Notes: generated by a model not told the origin, from the sequence alone. A stretch of DNA of 64,000 nucleotides from Prevotella sp. (GCA_024684515.1 JAIKWS010000023.1:1-64000); one strand, 5' to 3'; positions 1 to 7,793 are shown, counted from the stretch's first letter. Numbers and translations are program-made.

Positions 1-280
1 CCAAGAAAAACAGTGCAAACCGAAGACAATAGAAAATAAATGCATTTATTTTTATTGTTGAGGTGCCGCCTGTGTTGCGCAAAGCGAAATTCCTAGAAAA
101 CCCCATGCGGCGGAGAAGTGAGAACACGAATCACACTAATCAAACGAATGAGACCATGCGGAAGAAGAATATTTATTCTTCGACGAGCGAAGCGTACTAA
201 AGAAACGATTACCGAAAGTATCCGAAAATACGAAATACCCGAAAACTTTGAATTTAACAAAAACCTAGAAAACCCTTGTC

Positions 281-402
281 TGCGCTGCAAAATGCTCTTT
301 GGGAGCATTTTTCTAAGATGTCGGTTCAATGCCTGCTCAAACGAGCTTGGCTGTCATTGAATCGACATCTTAGAAACCCCCTATGGGGTCTTTGCAGCAC
401 AG
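281..402 (+). repeat. Cloverleaf element copy 1
   Basis: First of six ~120-nt copies. The outer stem is TGCGCTGCAAA with TTTGCAGCACA. Inside are arm 2 (TGCTC..GAGCA), a long arm 3 (TCTAAGATGTCG.. pairing with ..CGACATCTTAGA) and arm 4 (ACCCCC..GGGGTC). It is flanked by AACCTAGAAAACCC on the left and AACCTAGAAAACCCC on the right. It could act as RNA or as folded single-stranded DNA; the sequence does not decide. Confidence 0.75.
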
Positions 403-840
403 CCAAGAAAAACCTAGAAAACCCCATGCGGCTGAGAAAATCATCGTTGGTAGATAGCAATGCGTAAGTAGCACCATATAGATAATCGCGAAGCGAAGTG
501 ATAAAGACCACGAATCTTGCTAATCAAACGAATAATACCTATGCAGCACATCCAAGAAAAACCAAGAAAACCCCATGCGGCCAATGGGTATCATCATTGG
601 GGTAACAACGTGGAGGATAAGCATTGCGTGGGAAACAGCGTGGGGGTAACATCGCGGGGAATACTGAGAAAAACCGAAAAAAAGCCCTATGCGGCGGGAT
701 AGTAATGCGGAAGGGATATGGGTTCCAGTCTCGCTCAAAATAGCTGAATGGGATTATTAGTTGAAATAAGTGTGGAAAACCCATATCTGATGGAACTATT
801 GCTCTTTCCTGTTTGTGTGCCCACATTTTTTCTCTTTTCT

Positions 841-870
841 TTGTTGTCTCGTTTTTTTTTACTATCTTTG
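841..870 (+). promoter_or_regulatory. Bacteroidetes-type promoter for the 942 gene
   Basis: TTG at 841 and TATCTTTG at 863-870 match the -33/-7 pattern with about 19-20 nt between. A 13-codon ORF beginning ATG at 886 precedes the gene and may only be leader sequence. Confidence 0.6.
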
Positions 871-941
871 TCGCAGTAACTTGAAATGAAAAGACATGCA
901 GGGCAGTCACCTGTGTCACGAAGATAAGCCATTCTTTACTT

Positions 942-1661
942 ATGCCTAGATATAGCTTTTTAGTAGATGTTCTCAGTTTGTTTGAGTCGACAAGGAAGAA
1001 GAGGGTAAGCAGTTTCCCTTTCCCGACATCGCGGAGGGCGTATGCGGAGTGCATTGCTGCTTGCTTTATGCATTGCGCTCAGCATGTACTTGCCGGATAT
1101 TTCAAAGTGCTGTCACGGAAGATCTATCCTACAGCCATAGAGTTGTACTATCATGAAGAAGGAGTAGGTGGGTTTAAGGACCCGGTCATGTATCATACCA
1201 ATGACAGGAAACTAGTTGGTCATGAGGACTATTTTGTCAGGCGCGGTTTACAAGAGCTGCCATATTTTCCAATGGGTAGTCTTAACCCACACACATCCGG
1301 AATTGATGTGACCTTTGAGAACCCCCAAGCGCAATATCGAGCCTCTTTCCTGATTAGGGAGTATGAAGTGGACTATGGCAATGGGGAAAGGCACTATGTG
1401 AAGAATTCTACTGATCTATATGATGACATGCTGATTGCTGGTATCCCACTGCAGCAGACAGACTGGATGGAATGGTGTGATGGTGGTGTCCTTCAGGAAA
1501 ACGAGATAAAACGTCGTTGGAGAAGGAATGTTCCGGACTACGCGCAAGTAGAAGGTCATCAGAATAGATGGGAAAAGAAGACTGGCGGGGAAGAAACATT
1601 TGTTTCTGCGGGTGTGCGCTACGCAAAATGCCCGTTCAATTGGCAATTTGCAAAAAGATAG
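942..1661 (+). CDS. Uncharacterised protein, possible diverged methylpurine-glycosylase-like fold
   Basis: A 239-residue soluble protein I cannot name securely. Residues from about 45 onward resemble a Bacteroidetes family whose pattern (LAGYFKVL, AIELYYHEEG, DPVMYH, GIDVTFEN, ASFLIREYEV) recalls the alkyladenine/methylpurine DNA glycosylase fold (LLGK.L, ETEAY, VLIRA). I infer that likeness and it is not proven; no enzymatic role is assigned. The first ~40 residues look non-native: the DNA encoding SRRAYAEC reads ACATCGCGG..ATGCGGAGTG, like the island's intergenic repeats. A later ATG near 1062 (MHCAQHVL) could be the true start. The next gene overlaps its end or begins just after its stop. 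Promoter at 841-870. Confidence 0.5.
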   Translation: MPRYSFLVDVLSLFESTRKKRVSSFPFPTSRRAYAECIAACFMHCAQHVLAGYFKVLSRKIYPTAIELYYHEEGVGGFKDPVMYHTNDRKLVGHEDYFVRRGLQELPYFPMGSLNPHTSGIDVTFENPQAQYRASFLIREYEVDYGNGERHYVKNSTDLYDDMLIAGIPLQQTDWMEWCDGGVLQENEIKRRWRRNVPDYAQVEGHQNRWEKKTGGEETFVSAGVRYAKCPFNWQFAKR

Positions 1662-2509
1662 CAGCTATGGTTTCTGACTCACAATGCAATGTGGTTTACT
1701 ATTCCGCAATGTTCCCGGAGAAATACCCTGGCGTTTCTCAAAGGATAAAGGCCATACTGGATAAGCATGGGGTACGGCATGCTGCGCTTTCTGGAACAAA
1801 GAGTGTTTGGGCCAGGGACTATATGCCTATCCAGTCAACCCCTGACAAGTATTACATCTATGACTATACTCCGGACTATTTGCGTCTGGACGAGAGATAT
1901 CATGACTTGATGAATAACCCTGCTGATGTGTGCCGAGAGAATAGAGTTCAATACGATTCTACCCTAAGAAATGTCAGAATAGATGGTGGTAATGTGGTTC
2001 GGGGAACAGCTAAGTTCATCATGACGGCAAAGGTGTTTGAAGAAAACCCAGCCATACCCGTTCGCGAGCTTGTCAGGATGCTGGAAGATTCTTTTGGCGC
2101 AGAACTTGTGCTTCTCCCATGGGATACACATGAGATGTTTGGTCATGCTGATGGAATAGTACGCATTGTTGATGCTGATAGCGTCATAATGGGTAACTAC
2201 CGCCAGATAGACTGCAGAATGGGTGAGCGATTTTATAATATTCTGAAGGCTCAGTTCAAGCATGTACATGAGTTACATTTTGATGTACCCAAACTGTCAA
2301 AATATAGCTGGGCTTACATCAACTGGCTTCAGACAGATAAGGTGATTATCGTTCCGTCTTTTGGTGTGCCTGAGGATGAGCAGGCGTTTTTCCAGATAGA
2401 AGAATGGTTGCCCGAATATCGTGGAAGGATAGAAATGGCTGATGCATGTGGCTTAGTGCGGCATGGGGGCGCTTTTAACTGTGCCACCTGGACGGTGCTT
2501 GAGAAGTAG
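1628..2509 (+). CDS. Agmatine deiminase / peptidyl-arginine deiminase (PAD) family protein
   Basis: Belongs to the PAD_porph/agmatine deiminase family, guanidino-group hydrolases with a pentein fold. Visible hallmarks are WARDYMP, IDGGN, HADG and a C-terminal GGAFNCATW holding the expected catalytic Cys in the slot usually written G.(I/F)HC.T, with Asn replacing His before the Cys. The likely substrate is agmatine or a peptide/free arginine, but the family is broad. At about 280-294 residues it is shorter than classical AguA (~350), lacking the usual N-terminal leader. The open frame starts at 1568, but ATG 1628 or ATG 1667 (just after the upstream stop) is more plausible. Co-directional with the upstream gene and probably co-transcribed. 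Confidence 0.8.
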   Translation: MPVQLAICKKIAAMVSDSQCNVVYYSAMFPEKYPGVSQRIKAILDKHGVRHAALSGTKSVWARDYMPIQSTPDKYYIYDYTPDYLRLDERYHDLMNNPADVCRENRVQYDSTLRNVRIDGGNVVRGTAKFIMTAKVFEENPAIPVRELVRMLEDSFGAELVLLPWDTHEMFGHADGIVRIVDADSVIMGNYRQIDCRMGERFYNILKAQFKHVHELHFDVPKLSKYSWAYINWLQTDKVIIVPSFGVPEDEQAFFQIEEWLPEYRGRIEMADACGLVRHGGAFNCATWTVLEK

Positions 2510-2532
2510 AAGGAGATGAATGTGCGTAGAAG

Positions 2533-3201
2533 TTAGTCTTGCAAAACCCATCCCTTTTTAAGCAAACCCTTGATATACTCCTCTATCTCCAAAGCCGTCA
2601 CATCATACATTGGGTGTAATTGACTAAACCCCTCGTCCTTACGGAACAACTCTCCATTTGTCAGCATAGCCATCAGACCTTTTTTCTTCAGCCTGTGCCC
2701 GGAATGCTCTAGAGCCATCGGTATCAGCTTACGAATGTCTGCTCCGTTTTTCAAGATGCAATAGATGTCGTAATAGTCACGAAACTTACTTCTACGCATC
2801 ATCGCTTCCATCTTCATCACACCTATCGACTGCACATCAGCTAGTCGAATATTGTTCATATAGGGTACCTCAACCATCGTTTCTATCCGTTTGCGAGGAG
2901 CTACATAAAAGGAAATCTTCACACCATCAACTAAGAATAACACATGGTCAAAGCCCATCACCTGCACATCCTGAACCTCACCAACGGTTTCCAGCTCCTG
3001 CTGTAACAATGGCCAATTCACGTCTAGAGGGTCATTCTTATCACGTTTCCAACGCATAAAATCCAAATCCTCACTTTGCCTCATCTTCAATTGTATCGAC
3101 AAAGCCGTCCCACCCACTAGAACATATGGTTTAATACACTCTAGCCGGCTCACAGCCTCTATGAGCATACCTGTCTGTGGAGCAAGAGAGAGAGAATTCA
3201 T
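2533..3201 (-). CDS. AbiEii-type nucleotidyltransferase toxin
   Basis: A 222-residue member of the AbiEii/AbiGii nucleotidyltransferase superfamily, the toxin half of type IV-like toxin-antitoxin and abortive-infection pairs. The active-site signature is present: LVGGTALSIQ followed by SEDLDFM (GG..A...R.S.DLD). Further on are FYVAPRK, LADVQSIGVMKMEAMMRRSKFRDYYDIY, typical of the family (the K..A...R.K.RD.YD motif). Family members transfer nucleotides to tRNA or protein; the target here is unknown. Its start overlaps the stop of the upstream partner by 4 bp (ATGA), so the two are translationally coupled. It converges on the PAD gene. Confidence 0.85.
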   Translation of the reverse strand: MNSLSLAPQTGMLIEAVSRLECIKPYVLVGGTALSIQLKMRQSEDLDFMRWKRDKNDPLDVNWPLLQQELETVGEVQDVQVMGFDHVLFLVDGVKISFYVAPRKRIETMVEVPYMNNIRLADVQSIGVMKMEAMMRRSKFRDYYDIYCILKNGADIRKLIPMALEHSGHRLKKKGLMAMLTNGELFRKDEGFSQLHPMYDVTALEIEEYIKGLLKKGWVLQD

Positions 3202-3536
3202 GTTGACAATCGTTTGTTGAGTTGACGTGTCGCCATCGCTTTCACATAGCTTCGTGGACGTTTTGCATGAAAATAATACCAGGCAAAGAAATAATTCAGA
3301 TTGAAATACCGCTCACCCTGAGCCACCACATTCTCTATCCATGCCTTCTTCGTCTTCTTATACCCGAACAACTGGAACAACATATCTATCTCGTCGATAT
3401 CAAGATACAGCATCACCAGCTCCACCAGCACATCGTCGGGGATGTCCTGCACGGAACTGTTCTCATAACTCCATAAGCAATGATGCTGCCTTAGGCTGTC
3501 AACGAGAAATGCTCTGATCTTCAATTCCTGTCCCAT
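3198..3536 (-). CDS. Putative antitoxin partner of the AbiEii-type toxin (DUF6922-like)
   Basis: A 112-residue helical protein lying directly upstream of, and overlapping, the AbiEii-type gene. It resembles the DUF6922 type often found beside such nucleotidyltransferases (HCLWSYEN, LFQLFGYKKTKKAW, YF..NYFFAWYYF). It lacks an obvious winged-helix AbiEi domain, so it is a non-canonical partner. Antitoxin function is inferred from position, size and coupling. A promoter lies at 3562-3593. Confidence 0.65.
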   Translation of the reverse strand: MGQELKIRAFLVDSLRQHHCLWSYENSSVQDIPDDVLVELVMLYLDIDEIDMLFQLFGYKKTKKAWIENVVAQGERYFNLNYFFAWYYFHAKRPRSYVKAMATRQLNKRLST

Positions 3537-3561
3537 TTTGTTCAGATAGATCTTTTATCTG

Positions 3562-3593
3562 CAAAAATAGGCAATTTCCGACAATTATCCCAA
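3562..3593 (-). promoter_or_regulatory. Promoter of the AbiEii-type pair
   Basis: Read on the minus strand: TTG (3591-3593), 21 nt, TATTTTTG (3562-3569). The start codon is about 25 nt downstream. Confidence 0.6.
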
Positions 3594-3858
3594 TTCTATT
3601 AGCACTTTTTTTATTTAAAAACAAAAAAAAGCCTTTTTTGTTCAAAATACCCTTCTGAATAAGGCATTCGACCATTATCCCTTTCACTTCTCACTTTATA
3701 GACAATCGCGGAGCGAAACGTAAAGAACACGAATTGAACAAATTGAACGAATGAACCATGAGGGAGGAGCATCGCGGAGGATACAGAAAAAAACTTAGAA
3801 AGCCCTTGGATGTGCACCATCGCGGGGAGGATAAAAGAAAACCTAGAAAACCCTTGGT

Positions 3859-3980
3859 TGTGCTGCAAATGCTCTTGGGGAGCATTTTTCTAAGTTGCCG
3901 ATTCAATTTCTGTTCAAATGTATTTGACAGCCATTGAGCCAACAACTTAGAAAACCCCTTGAAGGGTTTTTGCAGCACAG
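3859..3980 (+). repeat. Cloverleaf element copy 2
   Basis: Outer stem TGTGCTGCAAA/TTTGCAGCACA. Arm 3 is TCTAAGTTG.. with CAACTTAGA, and its tip CTGTTCAAAT GT ATTTGACAG pairs fully apart from one bulged T. Arm 4 is AACCCCTTGAAGGGTTT. The sequence differs from copy 1 mainly where both sides of a stem change together. Confidence 0.75.
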
Positions 3981-4103
3981 ACAAGAAAAACCGAGAAAAC
4001 CCCATGCGGAGCATGGGAATATTAGTTATTTATTCCGAAAGTATCCGAAAATACGAAATACCCGAAAACTCTGAATTTAACAAAAACCAAGAAAACCCTT
4101 GTC

Positions 4104-4223
4104 TGTGCTGCAAATGCTCTTGGGGAGCATTTTTCTAAGATGTCGGTTCAATGCCTGCTCAAGCGAGCTTGGCTGTCATTGAATCGACATCTTAGAAAAC
4201 CCCTGTGGGGTTTTTGCAGCACA
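4104..4223 (+). repeat. Cloverleaf element copy 3
   Basis: Nearly identical to copy 1 in arm 3 (AAGATGTCGG/CGACATCTT) but with arm 4 AACCCCTGTGGGGTTT. It ends ACATCCAAGAAAAACC before the usual AAAACCCCATGCGG tail. Confidence 0.75.
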
Positions 4224-4638
4224 TCCAAGAAAAACCAAGAAAACCCCATGCGGCCTGTGTTACAACCAAGAAAACCCCATGCGGCTGAAAGTGCTATACA
4301 TATAAACCCCATGCGGGACGTGGGTGCTACACCGTGATGACTGAGTAGAAATGCGAAAGCAGGCCTTAAAGACAATCGCGAAGCGAAGTGTTTAAATGAC
4401 CACAAGGAGCAGTTCTTCTTGAACACGAATCATGCTAATCAAACGAATGGGCCATGCGGGACGTGAGGAGCTAAGCGAAATACAAGAAACCCTATACGAA
4501 GGGACAGGGGGACAGGTTCCTGTCCCACAAAACGATGTGAGAGGTGTGGGTCTTGGGTTCGAATTCCCACGGAATCACAATAATCAGGTCTTCAAATGGC
4601 TCCTGTCTCCCCTGTTCCAACAAAAAACACGAAAATTA

Positions 4639-4670
4639 TTTGGACTTTCAATAAAATAGTTGTATCTTTG
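4639..4670 (+). promoter_or_regulatory. Promoter of the Panacea/PemK-like pair
   Basis: TTTG at 4639-4642, 20 nt, TATCTTTG at 4663-4670. It supports starting the gene at ATG 4701 rather than at the 4596 frame start, which lies upstream of the promoter. Confidence 0.7.
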
Positions 4671-4700
4671 CCCCAACGAATCAAAATAAGACCTATTCTG

Positions 4701-5252
4701 ATGGCTCATACAAAATTATTCAAACAAGACGTTGCTATCCAGGCTATATTGTTCATCGTACAGCAGATGGGTGGGAAATGTGATATACATAAGTGTCACA
4801 AGATTTTGTATTTTGCCGACAATGAGCACCTCGCTAAGTGGGGACGCTCAATTACTGGAGATTCTTATGTGAAAATGGATTTTGGTCCTGTGCCGACATG
4901 TATTTACGATTTGATCAAGGCAGTCCGTGGTGATAGCTATTTTGCTTCACAAGTCGATGATATTCGTAAGAATCTGTTCCATATTGAAAATAATAAAGAT
5001 ATTGTAGCAACAAGTAAGCCTGATATGGATTATTTGTCGGAAACGGATGTGGAAATCCTTGAAAAATATATTCAGCAACTGGAGCCCTTGGACTTTAATG
5101 AAGTAACCAGGACTTCACATGGTTATGCATGGACAAATGCGCAACAGAATGGCGAGATCAGTATCCATGACCGATTGAAGGAGATGGGAGAGAGTGAGGA
5201 TTATATCCATTTCGTAGAAGAACAGTTGGAGGCTGAGGAAGTCTTTGCCTAA
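4701..5252 (+). CDS. Panacea-domain (DUF4065/SocA-like) putative antitoxin
   Basis: A 183-residue protein with the Panacea fold: KCHKILYFADNEHLAKWGR, GDSYVKMDFGPVP and YDLIKA are the family's central motifs (K..Y..D...L...G..I....Y....GPVP). Panacea proteins act as antitoxins for many unrelated toxins, and SocA is a ClpXP adaptor. I infer an antitoxin role here because the stop overlaps the next start (TAATG). The ORF-track start (4596) is discarded, since it precedes the promoter and would add an AT-rich non-family leader. It is flanked by cloverleaf repeats on both sides. Confidence 0.75.
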   Translation: MAHTKLFKQDVAIQAILFIVQQMGGKCDIHKCHKILYFADNEHLAKWGRSITGDSYVKMDFGPVPTCIYDLIKAVRGDSYFASQVDDIRKNLFHIENNKDIVATSKPDMDYLSETDVEILEKYIQQLEPLDFNEVTRTSHGYAWTNAQQNGEISIHDRLKEMGESEDYIHFVEEQLEAEEVFA

Positions 5253-5668
5253 TGGAAATACCTTTATCTGCAATTTCTCAATCAGTAGGACGAGGTGATG
5301 TCTTACTGTCAGAATTCGATGGAATCGATCATCGAAAGTTCTTTGTTGTTATGGGGATAAGTAAGGATAAGGTATGTGGATTTTTCTTTATCAATTCAAA
5401 TATACATCCTAGTATTTTCAATAAGGAAGAACTTTTAGCGTTGCAGTATCCTTTAAGACGTATTGATTACCCATTCTTGAACTACGATTCTTTTCTTTGT
5501 GCCTCTACGGTCATAGAGAGAAGTGTTGATGTGATCTCGAAAGGTATACAGGATGGGACAACAAAGGTGATAGGCAGGTTGAAAGACCAACACGTTTGTG
5601 AAGTTTTGGAGATGGTAAGAGCTTCAAAGGTCATAAGTAAGAGACATAAGCAATTGTATTTCCATTAG
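5252..5668 (+). CDS. Putative toxin coupled to the Panacea protein, weakly PemK/MazF-like
   Basis: A 138-residue protein overlapping the Panacea gene by 1 bp. Its N-terminal GRGDVLLSEFDGIDHRKFFVVMGI matches the pattern of PemK/MazF RNases (GDI....F......R..VV). The likeness is confined to this strand-rich start, so the RNase role is only a hypothesis. The rest (FNKEELLALQYPLRRIDYPFL, HVCEVLEMVR) is not familiar. Low GC compared with the core genes fits recent transfer. Confidence 0.55.
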   Translation: MEIPLSAISQSVGRGDVLLSEFDGIDHRKFFVVMGISKDKVCGFFFINSNIHPSIFNKEELLALQYPLRRIDYPFLNYDSFLCASTVIERSVDVISKGIQDGTTKVIGRLKDQHVCEVLEMVRASKVISKRHKQLYFH

Positions 5669-5817
5669 ACGTGACGATATGGTGCTTGTGATACATCGCG
5701 GAGAAGATCGTTGAGGATACATCGTTGACATACAGAAAAAACCGAGAAAACCCTTGTCTGTGCTGCAAAATGCTCAACGTCGTGGGGAATACAGAAAAAA
5801 CCGAGGAAACCCTTGTC

Positions 5818-5938
5818 TGTGCTGCAAAATGCTCTTTGAGGAGCATTTTATCTAATCTGTTGTTCAATAGCTGCTCAAGCTAGTCTTGGCATCTCTTGAG
5901 CGACAGGTTAGATAGGCCTTTGGGGCCTTTGCAGCACA
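5818..5938 (+). repeat. Cloverleaf element copy 4
   Basis: Outer stem TGTGCTGCAAA/TTTGCAGCACA. Arm 3 has changed to TCTAATCTGTTG.. with CGACAGGTTAGA, and pairing is kept through G-T (G-U) pairs. Arm 4 is AGGCCTTTGGGGCCT, a compensated switch relative to copies 1-3. A truncated copy lies 60 bp upstream. Confidence 0.75.
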
Positions 5939-6326
5939 GCCAAGAAAAACCTAAAAAACCCCATGCGGAGGAGAGTGCTACACATATAAACCCATGCGGA
6001 GTGTGGTGATACATATCATACCATACACGGACTGCAATGATACATATTATATTACATGAGGCGGAATAGCAACGCGAAAGAACACCATATTGATAGTCGC
6101 GAAGCGAAGTGATGGAGAACACGAATCATGTTAATTGAACGAATGGGGCATGCGGACTGCGTTTGTTATTAAACACGAAGGTTCTTCGACGAGCGAAGCC
6201 AGCGAGCTGGAGCGTAGCTCGACGGTCGTAGGGAAAGTCAATTGTCATCATTGATAAGGGTGCTAACTTTTCCGCAAAGTTAACACCCTCATCTATATGG
6301 TAACAATACGCTTTTACGATGGTTGC

Positions 6327-6361
6327 CAAAAATCCCCCGATGCTCGCGCACAGGGGGATTC
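6327..6361 (-). terminator. Terminator downstream of hicB
   Basis: On the minus strand, AATCCCCC..GGGGGATT is followed by a T run, 35-70 nt after the hicB stop. Confidence 0.65.
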
Positions 6362-6394
6362 AAGAGTTCATTAGATTTTATGAAAATTAATTCG

Positions 6395-6829
6395 TCAGAC
6401 GTAAGACACGGGTGGTCGTTCCACCATCAGGTTCATGCCAAGGTCCTCTGAAAGTTTATTGATTCCTTCACGGATTCTCTTGATGGTATCCTCCTTTGGC
6501 TGTCGAAGGCCTGTGACGTACTGTCGGAGTACCGAGGCGTTCATGCCAATGTAGCGTGCGAAGGCAGAGATATCGATGGGATAGTAGTCGAAGAACGCCC
6601 CCACGTCAAAACGGAAGTCAAACTCCACGTCAGGAAATTCCTTGCCTTCTTTAGTCCACTCGTTTATCTGTTCCTGCAGCGAGAGGCGTGTATCTTCCAT
6701 GGCCTCACGAGCCGTAGAACCGCCGCCTCCAAAACCACAGTTTTCGACGCTCTCAGGAGTAAAGCAGGTAAAGTTGCCCTTGCCCTTTCCACGCTCTACG
6801 ATAGCCAATAGTTTCACTTTCTTTGCCAT
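6395..6829 (-). CDS. hicB: HicB-type antitoxin with helix-turn-helix
   Basis: A 144-residue antitoxin of a hicAB pair. The N-terminal half is a HicB partial RNase-H-like domain (FTCFTPESVENCGFGGGGSTAREAMEDTRLSL). The C-terminal third (ISAFARYIGMNASVLRQYVTGLRQPKEDTIKRIREGI) is a clear helix-turn-helix, suiting autorepression. It lies downstream of hicA with a ~90-nt gap that holds a GC-rich hairpin, and ends at a terminator. Confidence 0.88.
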   Translation of the reverse strand: MAKKVKLLAIVERGKGKGNFTCFTPESVENCGFGGGGSTAREAMEDTRLSLQEQINEWTKEGKEFPDVEFDFRFDVGAFFDYYPIDISAFARYIGMNASVLRQYVTGLRQPKEDTIKRIREGINKLSEDLGMNLMVERPPVSYV

Positions 6830-6899
6830 ATCTGTTGTTATTACATCCTATTAAAAAGAGTTCTTTGCATCATTCCAACTTGCTCTCCGTCAGTAGTTC

Positions 6900-6930
6900 C
6901 CCTCTCGGGACTGCCCGGGCTTAGAGCCCG
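6900..6930 (-). promoter_or_regulatory. Hairpin spanning the hicA stop codon
   Basis: On the minus strand GCTCGGGCT..AGCCCGGGC folds around the hicA stop, ahead of hicB. A competing CTCGGG/CCCGAG pairing is possible. It might tune the hicA:hicB ratio by attenuation or mRNA end protection; that is inference. Confidence 0.4.
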
Positions 6931-7106
6931 AGCAAATCCTTGTTGAGAGATTTCAGAAGTCCCTTTGGAACTTCCTGGGAATCGTGGCGTGGAACGACTC
7001 TGGTCTTTCCTGTGATAGGGCTGTACCATACGTCATGTCCACCACCATGTCTTACCAAGCTGCATCCAGCAGCTTTCAGACTTCTAACGAATTGCTTCGT
7101 CTTCAT
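6921..7106 (-). CDS. hicA: HicA-type mRNA interferase toxin
   Basis: A 61-residue HicA. It has the dsRNA-binding-like fold with the catalytic His in RHGGGHDVWYSP and the family tail PRHDSQEVPKGLLKSLNKDLGL-like ending. The start is set at ATG 7106 (MKTKQFVRSL), because the ORF-track extension to 7250 runs through the promoter. It comes first in the hicA-hicB operon. The predicted role is translation-independent mRNA cleavage, neutralised by HicB. Confidence 0.88.
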   Translation of the reverse strand: MKTKQFVRSLKAAGCSLVRHGGGHDVWYSPITGKTRVVPRHDSQEVPKGLLKSLNKDLLGL

Positions 7107-7141
7107 AATGTAAATGAACTCTTTGTCCTGATTGGACGATG

Positions 7142-7173
7142 CAAAGGTAACAAATAAGTTACAGGTTGCCAAA
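7142..7173 (-). promoter_or_regulatory. hicAB promoter with overlapping inverted-repeat operator
   Basis: On the minus strand: TTTG (7170-7173), 20 nt, TACCTTTG (7142-7149). The inverted repeat GTAAC-TTATTT-GTTAC (7147-7162) overlaps the -7 element. It is a natural candidate operator for the HicB helix-turn-helix. Confidence 0.65.
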
Positions 7174-7349
7174 TGTTTTTGCAACTTTTTTGTTGCAAAA
7201 CTGCATTTTATTATTTTGAGATAAATACAGAAAAGCCTAAAAAACCCCATGCGGGATGTGGGAATATTTTTTATTAATTCCGAAAGTATCCGAAAAAACG
7301 AAATACCCGAAAACTTTAAATTTTACAAAAACCGAGAAAACCACTTGTC

Positions 7350-7473
7350 TGTGCTGCAAATGCTCTTTGGGAGCATTTTATCTAATCTATTGCTCCAAGT
7401 TTTGCTCAAGCGAGCTTGGCAACTCTTGAAACAATAGCTTAGACAGACCCCTTGAGGGGGTCTTTGCAGCACA
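7350..7473 (+). repeat. Cloverleaf element copy 5
   Basis: Outer stem TGTGCTGCAAA/TTTGCAGCACA. Arm 3 reads TCTAATCTATTG.. with CAATAGCTTAGA, again paired partly by G-U. Arm 4 is GACCCCTTGAGGGGGTC. Confidence 0.75.
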
Positions 7474-7672
7474 GTCAAGAAAAACCTAAAAAACCCCATG
7501 CGGCGGAGAGTGCTGCACCTATGGATCAAAATGCGGGATGTGTTACAAGCAAATAAAAGGCCATGCCGTTGAATAGCAAAACTTAATCACCCTAAAAATA
7601 GTCGCGAAGCGAAGTGATAAAAGAAAAGCAACCATCGCGGGGAATTCAGACAAAACCGAGAAAACCCTTGTC

Positions 7673-7793
7673 TGCGCTGCAAAATGCTCTTTGGGGAGCA
7701 TTTTATCTAATCTGTTGTTCAATAGCTGCTCAAGCTAGCCTTGGCATCTCTTGAACGACAGGTTAGATAGGCCTTTGGGGCCTTTGCAGCACA
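7673..7793 (+). repeat. Cloverleaf element copy 6
   Basis: Closest to copy 4 (arm 4 AGGCCTTTGGGGCCT, arm 3 TCTAATCTGTTG/CGACAGGTTAGA), but with the TGCGCTGCAAA outer-stem variant shared with copy 1. Confidence 0.75.

Larger units (their letters stand above)
1..941. repeat. Repeat-rich non-coding left end of the accessory island
   Basis: No convincing gene lies here; the ORF-track lines are chance frames through repeats. A near-perfect 31-nt palindrome (AAAATAAATGCATTTATTTT core) lies at about 27-57. Pieces of the island's dispersed repeats follow: AGAAAACCCCATGCGG, the CGAATCA..AATCAAACGAATG block, and CTTCGACGAGCGAAG, then one full copy of the 120-nt cloverleaf element. The same pieces recur in the same order near 7.8-8.0 kb. 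A promoter for the first gene ends the stretch. Confidence 0.7.
3594..4638. repeat. Repeat block between the AbiEii-type and Panacea modules
   Basis: No gene is supported. The block has two cloverleaf copies, several AAAACCCCATGCGG pieces, two TCGCG(A/G)AGCGAA blocks with the following AACACGAAT..AAACGAATG motif, and at 4505-4528 a separate hairpin GGGACAGG..CCTGTCCC. The ORF-track entries here are artefacts of the repeats. Confidence 0.7.
5669..6394. repeat. Repeat block between the Panacea and hicAB modules
   Basis: No gene is supported. It contains a truncated cloverleaf start (about 5758-5775) immediately followed by a full copy, ATGCGG pieces, a GTCGCGAAGCGAAGTGAT block at about 6096, CTTCGACGAGCGAAG at about 6184, and finally the hicB terminator hairpin. 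Confidence 0.7.

Noticed and set aside
93-738. Small ORFs such as 93-329, 118-360, 326-511 and 520-738
   Set aside because: They lie wholly in repeat DNA and recur with the repeats; no start signals or families.
281-7793. Integron cassette array with attC sites
   Set aside because: The repeats are palindromic, evenly oriented and flank toxin-antitoxin modules, as in integrons, but the RYYYAAC/GTTRRRY core sites are missing, genes point both ways, and no integrase is in the window.
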